Position numbers and translations under genes: made by a program
Assembly: GCF_023035295.1 (NCBI RefSeq)
Contig: NZ_CP075083.1
Location: 1-64,000 of the forward strand
Length of the DNA: 64,000 bases
Direction: 5' to 3'
Origin: Borrelia coriaceae
GTDB lineage: Bacteria > Spirochaetota > Spirochaetia > Borreliales > Borreliaceae
In this document: piece by piece, positions 1 through 8,731 of the stretch
Numbering within the stretch: position 1 is the first letter of the stretch
How the letters are laid out: each line of letters opens with the position of its first letter
The notes under the pieces: model-generated
Databases searched by the model: none
Told to the model about the DNA's origin: nothing
What the model saw: only the letters and a program-made list of their open reading frames with translations

Positions 1-668
1 TATATAAATTGTTATTAGTACATGAGTGTTTGGACAATAATAATGAACATAGTTGCCTCAAATAAACACAAAGTTGATACATAAATATACATAGTTGTCA
101 CAAAAATGAACAAAGTTGTCTTAAGATTTTTTATTTTTACGAGTTGTCATGAAAATGAGCAAAGTTTCCATAAAAATATACAATAGTTGAACCTAAAATA
201 TACCAAAATTGACATTTTGCTATTACAAACAAATAATACTGCTGACTTATTTGAAATAAATCATCCCTTTCGATAAAAACTACTTCTTAATATCAAATAA
301 TACAAAACTCAATAACAAAATTTTTACTATCTCTAACTTTACAACAGATAACATTCTTTACAAGGCATAGGCAAATTAAATAATAATTTGAAACCCTCAC
401 AATATTCTCTAATTGATCTCAAAAATTATTATTAATATACCTTTATCTAATTTAATTTAATTTAATTTAATTTAAATAAATTATTTACTACTTTTCAAAA
501 GATCTAAAAATAGCCGCAAAAAATATTTTCCTTATCACACTATTGTACTAAACACTTTTGTACTAATGGTTATTATTCCAATAACTTGGTATTTGCTACA
601 GAATAACGATCATTAGTCATATTTCCAATTTACTATTTTTTACTGTATACTATATTAATGAGATTATC
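1..668. other. AT-rich non-coding stretch ahead of the bdr relic
   Basis: No open frame with a ribosome-binding site is visible. The first 215 bases hold 21-bp-periodic repeats (listed separately). A run of TTTAA units lies at about 447-475. The rest is unstructured AT-rich sequence. No replication or partition gene is present. Confidence 0.6.
44..215. repeat. Degenerate tandem repeats with 21-bp spacing (iteron-like)
   Basis: The word AGTTG or a one-base variant recurs at 51, 72, 93, 114, 142, 163, 185 and 207. Spacings are 21, 21, 21, 28, 21, 22 and 22. The fuller unit resembles TGAACAAAGTTGTCATAAAA, best preserved at 44-126. Spacing of about two helical turns is what plasmid iterons or arrayed protein sites show, but no replication gene is adjacent in the window. 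It could equally be a degenerate satellite. Confidence 0.75.
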
Positions 669-919
669 ATGGGGCTCTTCCACAAACAATAGGAATTACA
701 AGACAAATGGTCTTAAATGAACTTATTAAAGCTGGCATTAATAGAGATGTAGCCGACGATCTATCTTACAGATATTATCGTAATGAACTTACTTATAAAG
801 ATCTTGAATATCTAGAAACTAATTTTAACCTTAAACTCGAAAAGATTGAAACACTAACACAAGCCGAAATTCAAAAGATAGAAGCAAATTTACAGTCTGA
901 AATTCAAAAATTAACTTAA
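669..919 (+). pseudogene. bdr: Bdr family gene, frameshifted and truncated
   Basis: The readable frame from 707 gives 70 residues, including ELIKAGINRDVADDLSYRYY and ELTYKDLEYLE, which match the conserved N-terminal part of Borrelia Bdr proteins as I know them. The natural start seems to be the ATG at 669 (Met-Gly-Leu-Pro-Gln). Between 673 and 681 there are two extra bases (CTCTT where CTT is expected), so 669 runs into a stop while the frame ALPQTIGITRQM continues into 707. The protein also ends after a short QKIEANLQSEIQK coiled coil, without the usual further repeats and C-terminal membrane segment. No good ribosome site precedes 707. It is probably inactive. Confidence 0.8.
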
Positions 920-1020
920 ATCATAATGGCATCAACTCTACTCAATTGTTATCTTGCCCTTCTTAAATCCTTTACTTACAATAATACAATAAAAATGTTA
1001 AAATTAATTTAACACGCATA

Positions 1021-1563
1021 ATGAAAAATTTAATACTTATCACACTACATTTATTAACAATATATGCCTATGCCCAGAGCGAAAAATCTAATAATGCAAA
1101 TCTTACAGCTACAATACCACTACAAATCGGCATCATTCAAAACAACTATATAAACTTAACTCCCTTTAATCAACATCATAAATATTGCGCTTTCATTGGA
1201 ATAACTATGACTTACAATGAATGGATTGATTTCAATATACTCCCCATTAACTTCTATCCTAAGAATCCAACCTTATTCTCAAATGCCTATTTTACTCTAT
1301 CTCTTTCCCTTTATATATTAAAATATCAAATACAAATAAACCCCTTCCCTGTTAAGATACTCATAGGTACTCAATTGCCTATAGCTATTAGAACTGCCAT
1401 TATCACTGGTAATAACATCTCTGCCTTCCTTTTCCCTGTCTTCCCTTTCGTCTCTATTAAATTCACTATTCCAATTACTAATTTATTTTCTATCCTCTCT
1501 ATATTTTCCTTTTCTCTACGTGAATATTTCCTAGTTGATATGGCTATTACATTTCCTATTTAG
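1021..1563 (+). CDS. Exported hypothetical protein, possible outer-membrane barrel
   Basis: The protein has 180 residues. An N-terminal signal peptide (MKNLILITLHLLTIYAYAQ) ends at an AYA-Q type signal peptidase I site with no lipobox cysteine, so it is predicted periplasmic or outer-membrane rather than lipidated. The rest alternates short hydrophobic, aromatic-rich strands with polar turns, as in small Borrelia beta-barrel proteins, and ends in an FPI tail. There is no strong Shine-Dalgarno site ahead of 1021 and codon use is ordinary for the window. I do not recognise the family, and a decayed gene is possible. Confidence 0.5.
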   Translation: MKNLILITLHLLTIYAYAQSEKSNNANLTATIPLQIGIIQNNYINLTPFNQHHKYCAFIGITMTYNEWIDFNILPINFYPKNPTLFSNAYFTLSLSLYILKYQIQINPFPVKILIGTQLPIAIRTAIITGNNISAFLFPVFPFVSIKFTIPITNLFSILSIFSFSLREYFLVDMAITFPI

Positions 1564-2149
1564 TCCTATTTCGTTATTATTAATCATATCTCATAATCCA
1601 AATACTAATGAATAAATTCTATTTACATTACAAATCTACAAGCTATATAAATATATTCATCATGTATCTCAAAATTTAATAATTATCACCATACATAATA
1701 TCAACACCTAAAACCCTAATTTAAGATTACTAAATACAAATCATGCTTTTCCTATTTCTGCAAATAAAATAAGATTCATATATTAAATAAGTCGAATGTA
1801 TATCTCCCCGCCGTCACCACCAAAAGTATCATTCTTGCATTTTCATAATCATGTTTATATACAAGTTTATATTTTTAATACTGGTTTGTCCTTTTGTACT
1901 TTGACTGGAGAAGTTAATATTTTTGTTAGGCCTACAATACTTGGTAGAGTTAGTAATTCTTCCTTTTAATGTCTAGCTTATCGCTTGTCTCTTCTATTTT
2001 CACTTGCAATAATCATTAGCAACAAAAAATAACAACAAATCGCATATAAATACATATAAAAACTTGCTCTCTTCCATTCAACATTGACGTTATAAAGTTA
2101 CCCTTACATAATATTACTACTGCATAACATATTATTTTTAATAAAACAC
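1564..2149. other. Intergenic stretch with weak coding relics
   Basis: No intact gene is seen. On plus, an ATG at 1851 opens a 17-codon hydrophobic signal-like peptide (MFIYKFIFLILVCPFVL). In another frame at about 1905-1969 a short stretch reads TGEVNIFVRPTILGRVSNSS. Together these could be the remains of an exported protein, but the evidence is thin. Confidence 0.3.
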
Positions 2150-3187
2150 TCATTCTCCTGCACTAAATCCCTCAAAACCTTCTGGAATAAGCACAATATT
2201 AACACCAGAATTTAACGATTTTTTAATTGCATTCTCTAAACTAAAATTATTTACAATCGCACCCATATCATATGCATCTGTAATTATAATACTACAAATA
2301 TTTAGGTTATATCTTATAATATCCACAATATCTCTTGACATACTACTCACATCTCCTGAAATTTTAGGAACAAGTACATGTCCAAGCATAATAAATTTTG
2401 CTTCCTTCCCAAAAAGAAATGGTACAAAATTATTTACCATCAAAAAGTTTTTACTATAAGGCAATAAAGCCAAATCTTTATGAGTATCTACTTTAGTGCC
2501 TCCAAGTCCAGGAAAGTGCTTAACTACAGCAAAAACACCTTCTCTTTGCATTCCATCAATAAATGCTTCTACCATAAGACCAATATTATAAGATGAATCC
2601 CCAAAAGTCCTACTACCTAAAGGAGTATTTGAAGCAACTTTGGCATCTGCTACAGGTGCCATATTTACATTAATGCCAAGACGCCTAAGTTGTTTTCCAA
2701 GAATCTCACCAATCTTATATGCAAGATGAGCATCTCCAGTAAGACCAACAGATTCCATCGCAGGAAAATGATAAACACCCAATTTTTTATTCTCACTAGC
2801 TCTGCTAACTATTCCCCCTTCTTCATCAACAGCAATCAAAATATCAGAACCAAGATAGCTTTTTATTTTGTCAATCAAATCTTTAGTTTGTTGTGCATCC
2901 TTAAAATTTTCCCTAAATAAAATAATTCCTACTGGATTTATCCCCTTTATTTTTTCAAGCTCTTCTTTACTAAGTTTTTGCACAGCACTAGGATTAGCAA
3001 CATTCCTAATGCCAACAAATAAATAACGGTCCTTTAAAATGTTTTTAAAGTCAAGCTTACCTAAAAATTCATCAATATTGATAAGATCAAATTTATCTTT
3101 TTCAAAATAATCATAATCTATCTCAGGAACGGCTTCTAGTAAAACCAAACTAAACAATAAAAGTCCACATAAAACAAATTTAAACAT
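2150..3187 (-). CDS. Glycoside hydrolase family 3 (beta-N-acetylhexosaminidase type), exported
   Basis: The protein has 345 residues from an ATG at 3187 that overlaps the last codons of the upstream gene, with AGGG about ten bases ahead. This start fits a clean signal peptide (MFKFVLCGLLLFSLVLLEA); the frame is open further upstream but only inside the neighbour. GH3 landmarks are VDEEGG (120-125), MAPVADA, KHFPGLG (223-229) with the following D234-x-H236 dyad typical of NagZ enzymes, and TDAYDMGA with D304 as predicted nucleophile. It should release beta-linked N-acetylglucosamine from peptidoglycan or chitin fragments in the periplasm. The protein ends only about 13 residues after the last core strand, shorter than E. 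coli NagZ. Gene order suggests it is the orthologue of BB0002. Confidence 0.85.
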   Translation of the reverse strand: MFKFVLCGLLLFSLVLLEAVPEIDYDYFEKDKFDLINIDEFLGKLDFKNILKDRYLFVGIRNVANPSAVQKLSKEELEKIKGINPVGIILFRENFKDAQQTKDLIDKIKSYLGSDILIAVDEEGGIVSRASENKKLGVYHFPAMESVGLTGDAHLAYKIGEILGKQLRRLGINVNMAPVADAKVASNTPLGSRTFGDSSYNIGLMVEAFIDGMQREGVFAVVKHFPGLGGTKVDTHKDLALLPYSKNFLMVNNFVPFLFGKEAKFIMLGHVLVPKISGDVSSMSRDIVDIIRYNLNICSIIITDAYDMGAIVNNFSLENAIKKSLNSGVNIVLIPEGFEGFSAGE

Positions 3188-4634
3188 CCCATTTACCCTG
3201 CCTAAATACCAAACCATATTTATTTTTAAGTGCATTATTAAGAGCATTACTCACATACCTAGCAAGTTCTAAAAGATCCCCTGAAAATTTATCATTCCTG
3301 TAATTACTCATAATGAGAGTGTCAACAAATAACTTTGCAGGTAAAAACCTATCCTCTCTATTGACCTCAAAAATCAATGGATTATCTACTATTCTCATAA
3401 CCTCCCAAGTTACTTGCTCAATTGCAGTATATTGCCCAAAATCTTTAGCTTGCTCAATAACTCTTATAGGCATATCTGATATTATTCTATCTATATTTTC
3501 TATCAAATATTCTAAATTAAAAAGACCTGTAGCACAATTAAACAAAATCTTAAAACCTCCACTTTCAGCTTTCAGTACAGTTTCACTAGAAATACCACTA
3601 CCAATATCAACACATGTTAAATGCTCATTTTCATCCAAAACCAAAATACCTCCCTTTGTATCCAATGAGGTCTTTACACTAAATTCAAATCCAGAAGAAC
3701 TATTAGTTACAGCCATTATAGCAAGAGCCTTTAAGTTAACAGTAAAACCAATATTATCAACATTACCAATATATACAAATTTTTTTCCGGAATTATAAAG
3801 TTTAAAATAAATATCCCTTAAAACCTTAAAGCTCTGACCATGCCCAGCAGGCAAAGCTAAAAGATTCAGATTACCATTAGTCTTATACTTAAAATACTCA
3901 TATTGTCCATCATCTAACTTATTATAACAATAAACCAGAGGTTGAATAGCTGTTAAAATATCTTTTTTTAAAAATCCACAATGATTTAACTCTTTAATCA
4001 AATTATCATCAAAAATATTGGATAAACAATTAGAAATTAATTGATCAGTTTTATAACTTGTCATCTGAAAAACGGAAGGCTTAATATGCTTTCCATAAAG
4101 ATCATAATATCTCAAAGAAAGCATTAAAAGATGGCGTAGCTTTAATGCCAAAAATGAAAACCCATAACTTCCATCTTCATTCACATATGCAGGTGTTATT
4201 CCCTTAGGTAAATGTCCAAAAGACTCTTTAGCTTCAAGTATCTTATTTGCATATACACCATACAATTCCTCATTAAATTTGGAATTTTTAAGTATATCAA
4301 AATAACTGGTTGCAGATCCCCCATTTAAAATACCAAATGAAAGATAAGGATAAAGCAACAATCCCAATCTTTCTAGATCATCACCAGTAAAAACATAAAA
4401 ATCACCTTCTGATGAAAACACAAATTTTGTACAATCATCAATATATTTTTTTAAATTATTCTCAACCAGTTCCTTTTTAAACTTTAATCTAAAAGAATGA
4501 TCAGCAAGTCTTAAAATATTGCTATGACTTTCATCTGGAAAATTTTTAAAAGACATGCTTAAAGTTTTAAGTTTGTGCATATTAAGCATATCAAGCATTT
4601 TTTTAGAAAAAATCTCATCTATTACTTCATACAT
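3180..4634 (-). CDS. UDP-sugar pyrophosphorylase family (UTP-glucose-1-phosphate uridylyltransferase type)
   Basis: The protein has 484 residues. The ATG at 4634 follows GAGG at seven bases. Motifs of the eukaryote-like UDPGP family are LNGGSATSY (103-111) at the nucleotide-binding loop, LPAGHGQS (261-268) and GNVDNIGFTVN (290-300). Members join UTP and a sugar-1-phosphate to make the UDP-sugar. The loop is a variant of the usual GGxGT(R/S), with Ala-Thr-Ser in place of Gly-Thr, so substrate and activity are uncertain. No signal peptide is present, so it is cytoplasmic. It overlaps the downstream glycosidase start by eight bases, implying translational coupling. With the divergent phosphohexomutase it could form a hexose-6-phosphate to UDP-sugar route. 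Confidence 0.75.
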   Translation of the reverse strand: MYEVIDEIFSKKMLDMLNMHKLKTLSMSFKNFPDESHSNILRLADHSFRLKFKKELVENNLKKYIDDCTKFVFSSEGDFYVFTGDDLERLGLLLYPYLSFGILNGGSATSYFDILKNSKFNEELYGVYANKILEAKESFGHLPKGITPAYVNEDGSYGFSFLALKLRHLLMLSLRYYDLYGKHIKPSVFQMTSYKTDQLISNCLSNIFDDNLIKELNHCGFLKKDILTAIQPLVYCYNKLDDGQYEYFKYKTNGNLNLLALPAGHGQSFKVLRDIYFKLYNSGKKFVYIGNVDNIGFTVNLKALAIMAVTNSSSGFEFSVKTSLDTKGGILVLDENEHLTCVDIGSGISSETVLKAESGGFKILFNCATGLFNLEYLIENIDRIISDMPIRVIEQAKDFGQYTAIEQVTWEVMRIVDNPLIFEVNREDRFLPAKLFVDTLIMSNYRNDKFSGDLLELARYVSNALNNALKNKYGLVFRQGKWDV

Positions 4635-4701
4635 ACTAAAGCCTCATTTAAACATAAGCTAAACAATAATTAATATATTATAAGAAATAAATAAGTAATG
4701 C

Positions 4702-4729
4702 TTATTATAATAGAATATGTTACTATAAT
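4702..4729 (+). promoter_or_regulatory. Candidate promoter for the phosphohexomutase gene
   Basis: A perfect TATAAT lies at 4724-4729, with only a weak -35 (TTATTA at 4702-4707) at 16 bases. The 157-base divergent spacer also holds other TATAAT-like words, so the exact promoter is uncertain. Confidence 0.4.
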
Positions 4730-4791
4730 CATAGTACTAAAATAAAGACAAATTAAGAATATGCTTAAAACATACTGATAAAGGAGAAAAT

Positions 4792-6582
4792 ATGCTAAAG
4801 GGATATATGCTAAACATGATAAACTTAAGAAACGCTATTAATGAAATGATACTTTCTCCTTCAGGATTTAGAAAAATATTTGCAAAATCAAAAGATGAAA
4901 ACTCAACAGACTATGAAATAAATGATGATGATAAAATATTGACTGCTCTTATAATACTTACAATATCAAATTATTTTAAATATAAACCAAAAAAATACAT
5001 TAATATCGGATTAGACTCAAGAACAACTGGAAACATAATCTCAGAGATAACAATAAAAACCCTAATCTTAAACAATGACAGTATAAATTTCCTTGGAATA
5101 CTTCCAATACCAGAAATCCTAGCTTATACAAAAAAAAGTAACAATTCAAAAGGATTTATATACATCTCTGCCAGCCATAATCCTCCAGGATACAATGGAA
5201 TTAAAATTGGACTAGATGATGGAGGTGTGCTAAATTCAAATGAAATAAAAAAAATAATATGTCAAATCAAATCCAACATTAAAAATGAAAATTTAATACA
5301 TAACATAATCACAAACTTACAAAAGTTTAATACTAATGCACTAAACTCAAAAACATACGAAACAATTATCAATGCAAAGCCTACAAATAAAACACAATCT
5401 TATAATGCATATAAATGCTTAATGCAAGAAATAATATATTCAGATAAACATAATCAAGAAAATATTGACATACTAAAAGAAATTATCAAAAAAGAGCCTA
5501 TAGGGATAATAGGGGAAATGAATGGTAGTTCTCGCATTAATTCAATTGACAGAGAAATGATTGAAGCATTAGGGATAAAATTAGAACTTCATAACACAGA
5601 AATTGGCATCTTTAAACATGGAATGACTCCTGAAGGAGAATCTTTAAACATGTGCAAAAAAATATTGGAACAAAAATTTAAAAGTGACAATTCTTTTCAA
5701 TTAGGTTACGTCCCTGATTGCGACGGAGATAGAGGTAATTTGGTAGCGATTTCAAAAAAAGGACAAGCAAGCATTATTACTCCACAAAAAATATTTGCTC
5801 TCTCAGTACTATCTGAGCTTAGTTATCTTTACTATACAGGCATTAAAGACAATTTGGCCATTGTTGTTAATGATGCAACTTCACTAAACATTGAAAAAAT
5901 AGCAACACTATTTAATACAAAAGTTTATAGAGTTGAAGTTGGTGAGGCTAACTTAACAGAAATGGCTGACCTTTTAAGAAATCAAGGATTAACAGTAAAA
6001 ATCTTAGGAGAAGGATCAAATGGGGGAAATATTATACACCCTTCAAAAGTAAGAGATCCACTAACAACTCTCTTTAGCATCATAAAACTGCTTAAAATCA
6101 AAAATCTTTTCAAAATCTGGTGTGAACTATCTAATAATTCATACAATGAACAATACAACCTTGAAGACATATTAAAAACAATCAATTTTTATAGCAATGT
6201 AGAAGTATCATCTCCAAAAGCAATACTTAAAATAAATGTAAAAAATCAAGAGATACTAAAAACCAACTACGAAAGATTATTAGAAAAAGAGTTTAACAAT
6301 AATAATACAGTCTTACATAAACTACCAATACATAATTATGAAATTATCAATTATGAAGGCATAAAACAAAATACCTCTAGAACGGGTGACTCATCAGGCG
6401 GTCTTAAAGTATTATTTAAAAATAACAAGCAAGAAATAATTGCTAGTTTATGGCTACGTGGTTCAAAAACAGAACCAATATTTAGAGTACTAAGTGAGGT
6501 CAAATCTGAATATAATGCCTTATTATACGATCTCTTAGAATTTAATACATACCTAATACAATCTGCTAACTCAATAATCTAA
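4792..6582 (+). CDS. Phosphoglucomutase/phosphomannomutase
   Basis: The protein has 596 residues, with AAAGGAGA five bases before the ATG. All four signature loops of alpha-D-phosphohexomutases are present: the active-serine loop SASHNPPGYNG with S128, the Mg-binding loop PDCDGDRG (D309, D311, D313), a sugar-binding GEGSNGG near residue 405, and the phosphate-binding RGSKTEP near 560. It interconverts hexose-1- and hexose-6-phosphates in the cytoplasm and would feed the neighbouring UDP-sugar pyrophosphorylase. By length and by its divergent position next to the GH3/UDPGP pair it looks like the orthologue of BB0004. In Lyme Borrelia the next gene, as I recall, is trpS. Here lipoprotein genes follow instead, so the conserved block breaks at about 6.6 kb. 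Confidence 0.92.
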   Translation: MLKGYMLNMINLRNAINEMILSPSGFRKIFAKSKDENSTDYEINDDDKILTALIILTISNYFKYKPKKYINIGLDSRTTGNIISEITIKTLILNNDSINFLGILPIPEILAYTKKSNNSKGFIYISASHNPPGYNGIKIGLDDGGVLNSNEIKKIICQIKSNIKNENLIHNIITNLQKFNTNALNSKTYETIINAKPTNKTQSYNAYKCLMQEIIYSDKHNQENIDILKEIIKKEPIGIIGEMNGSSRINSIDREMIEALGIKLELHNTEIGIFKHGMTPEGESLNMCKKILEQKFKSDNSFQLGYVPDCDGDRGNLVAISKKGQASIITPQKIFALSVLSELSYLYYTGIKDNLAIVVNDATSLNIEKIATLFNTKVYRVEVGEANLTEMADLLRNQGLTVKILGEGSNGGNIIHPSKVRDPLTTLFSIIKLLKIKNLFKIWCELSNNSYNEQYNLEDILKTINFYSNVEVSSPKAILKINVKNQEILKTNYERLLEKEFNNNNTVLHKLPIHNYEIINYEGIKQNTSRTGDSSGGLKVLFKNNKQEIIASLWLRGSKTEPIFRVLSEVKSEYNALLYDLLEFNTYLIQSANSII

Positions 6583-6902
6583 TAACATAAATTTAAAACT
6601 CAAAACAATCTGTTTATCATAATCAGTTATGTAGCATGTAACCTATTATAAGCATAATAAACAGTAGTTTCACTCTCAATATTTTTGCCTATCACATAAT
6701 GCATCTTTAGCAAAAGATAAGCTTTAAAGATCATCAATACCGCAAATTTTCAAAAGTTCTTGAGATTTTGCAATAAGCCTCCAATATGCCCCCAACTGTT
6801 ACTTAAGGATCGTCAGTTATTTTGAAAATTCCTCTAAAAAAATATTAACTTGCTTAAAGTTTTTAAAATAAATTGCACTATACTTCCTTCAAAGGAGAGA
6901 AA
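6583..6902. other. Intergenic stretch with a short minus-strand coding relic
   Basis: No intact gene is seen. On minus, 6798 down to 6724 reads 24 residues (QLGAYWRLIAKSQELLKICG then IDDL) followed by a stop. It looks like the last part of a real protein whose upstream part is lost. I do not recognise it with confidence. The plus side leads into the ribosome site of the next gene. Confidence 0.4.
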
Positions 6903-7484
6903 ATGAAATTAACAAAAAAATATTTACTAGCGGTTCTTTTATTAAGTCTTATCAATTGTGATTTACTAAGTAAAAACAAAATTTTAACATCTCATTTACT
7001 AAATACGCTTGATAATAACAAAAAAGAAGCACTAGTGACATTTAAAAATTTACTCCAAGATAAAAGTCATTTAGAGTATTTAAAGAGTGAACAAGCAAAA
7101 ATGCTAACAAACTTCACAGAAGACGACGGAATCGAACAACCTCATCTGCAAGAAAAACTTAAGGGAACACTAAGCTCTGAGTATAATGAGAATCAATTAA
7201 ATCAATTATTTAGTGAACTTGGATATGAAAAGACTAAACAATTCCTTGACAACTTACATAAAATGCTACAGGCGATTAAAGATGGTACGCTTAGGGCCTT
7301 TCACGATTCATCATCTTTCAAAGACTATAATACAACTTTGGAAGCAAAAAAAGCAGAAGCTCTAAGCTCGGTCAAAAAAGAATTATATGTGCAGTACTAT
7401 TTCTACATCAATGATCTCCAAACTGCAGATGATTTTTTTGTATTAACAAGAAATCATTTAATGATTTTTAAAAACAATTTATAA
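6903..7484 (+). CDS. Mlp-like surface lipoprotein
   Basis: The protein has 193 residues from the ATG at 6903, which sits just behind AAAGGAGAG. The frame extends ten codons upstream, but that part contains the ribosome site. The signal peptide MKLTKKYLLAVLLLSLINC ends in a Borrelia lipobox (LINC, Cys19). The mature part is helical and charged; the segments NKKEALVTFKNLLQDK and TKQFLDNLHKMLQAIKDG resemble the conserved core of the multicopy Mlp lipoproteins of cp32/lp plasmids, while the C-terminal third does not. The gene stands alone on plus, facing the BTA121-type genes, with a shared hairpin between them. Family assignment is moderate; lipoprotein status is secure. Confidence 0.6.
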   Translation: MKLTKKYLLAVLLLSLINCDLLSKNKILTSHLLNTLDNNKKEALVTFKNLLQDKSHLEYLKSEQAKMLTNFTEDDGIEQPHLQEKLKGTLSSEYNENQLNQLFSELGYEKTKQFLDNLHKMLQAIKDGTLRAFHDSSSFKDYNTTLEAKKAEALSSVKKELYVQYYFYINDLQTADDFFVLTRNHLMIFKNNL

Positions 7485-7511
7485 ATTAAAGTTTATATAA
7501 TTATATAAGCT

Positions 7512-7541
7512 TTAAGCTCCTATTTTAGCTTAGGAGCTTAA
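7512..7541. terminator. Hairpin between convergent genes
   Basis: A perfect 10-bp stem (TTAAGCTCCT at 7512-7521 with its complement at 7532-7541) has a 10-base loop. It lies between the end of the plus gene at 7484 and the end of the minus gene at 7626. There is no long T run on either side, so it may act as a weak two-way terminator. Confidence 0.6.
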
Positions 7542-7625
7542 GTTATATAGCTTTAATATCAGCACTATTCATAGATGTAACATTAACTTACAAGTTAATA
7601 CTTCAAGACCACAAGCTGAATGTAC

Positions 7626-8672
7626 CTAGGTCTTAATTGCTTCAAATTTTTTCGCATAACTTAATATACAAAGCTTATCATACACCTCATCAAAATCATA
7701 ACATGCCAATCTTAATGCCTCTTTATAGTCATTATCAACTTCAAAATACTTATTACTTAGCTCATTTCTCTTAGTAATATCACTTACCATGTTTACAAAT
7801 GCTAAAGCCTCATCTTTTGCCTTAAGAGTTTCCACAATATTTGTAATAACCACTTTAAATTTATCAATATCAACAATTAACTTAGAAATCAAAGAATTAA
7901 AATTACTGTTAGTATATTCCTCCACTTTCAACTTAGGTGTATTCATTGACAAATAAAATGGCTTCATAGATTTATGAACCCCTGGATAATATGTACTAAA
8001 CTTAGAACCAATCAGTACATCTCTTAAATAATAAATGGCTCCTTTTTCCTCAACATTCAAATTCAATTGATCGAATATTTTAGCAATTAACACAGCATCG
8101 TACTCAATTAAATTAAATTCGTTCTGTACATCTAAATTCAATTTATCAAAATTATTACTAGTAATTCTAGTATATACCTGCTCAGGACAATCGAATGCAA
8201 GTTTCAACTCCTTTCTATAATAATCATTAATACTTGCAAACCGATCATTTAATGCATCTCTCTCAGCACCTTCTTTTACCTTTTCAATAGCTGCTTCAGC
8301 TGCAAGTTTCGCATTATAACTACCTGAAATGATTTCAGCAACTGTTTTAGTTCTAACATCACCTAAAATCGTAAATAATAGCTCATAAAACCCATGATCA
8401 TCATATATGTTGACTCTAACTCCATCTGCATCACGTACAACAAACTCAGAATCAGCCAATACACTCTTTAAATACAAAATGATGTTTATCTGCGCATTAG
8501 TCAGATCAAATTGAGAAAATAATTCATCAAAATCAATATAACCATGCTCATAAATATTACTTAAATCTATATTTATTGGAACACCAGCAGTACGATGATC
8601 ATGTAACATGCCTTCTTTATCCACATTACAATTAATTAATAAAAATACTAGTAACACTTTACTCTGCTTCAT
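7626..8672 (-). CDS. BTA121-domain surface lipoprotein, two domains
   Basis: The protein has 348 residues; AAGGAA stands five bases before the ATG. MKQSKVLLVFLLINC gives a lipobox cysteine at 15. Two repeats of a helical domain follow, at about residues 50-180 and 190-335. Each has a Q/N-rich helix then (I/A)xYLKxVL or (I/A)xYLRDVL, a later xYRKEL/DYKEAL helix and a closing VYxxLxSxxF stretch. This is the plan of the tandem domains of B. turicatae BTA121, a tick-phase regulated surface lipoprotein. It ends 60 bases after the next minus gene begins its spacer, so the two are probably co-transcribed. Individual function is unknown. Confidence 0.7.
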   Translation of the reverse strand: MKQSKVLLVFLLINCNVDKEGMLHDHRTAGVPINIDLSNIYEHGYIDFDELFSQFDLTNAQINIILYLKSVLADSEFVVRDADGVRVNIYDDHGFYELLFTILGDVRTKTVAEIISGSYNAKLAAEAAIEKVKEGAERDALNDRFASINDYYRKELKLAFDCPEQVYTRITSNNFDKLNLDVQNEFNLIEYDAVLIAKIFDQLNLNVEEKGAIYYLRDVLIGSKFSTYYPGVHKSMKPFYLSMNTPKLKVEEYTNSNFNSLISKLIVDIDKFKVVITNIVETLKAKDEALAFVNMVSDITKRNELSNKYFEVDNDYKEALRLACYDFDEVYDKLCILSYAKKFEAIKT

Positions 8673-8731
8673 ACCTATTCCTTTTTATGTCTTTATTAAA
8701 TACTAATAAATAATAATCTTAATGTCTGCTC

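Noticed and set aside
44..215. CRISPR array
   Set aside because: Units are degenerate, the period is only 21-22 bases with no spacers between conserved repeats, and there are no cas genes.
2029..2163. 44-codon minus frame directly after the GH3 gene (ATG overlapping its stop)
   Set aside because: The apparent ribosome site AGGAGA abuts the ATG with no spacer, and the peptide looks random.
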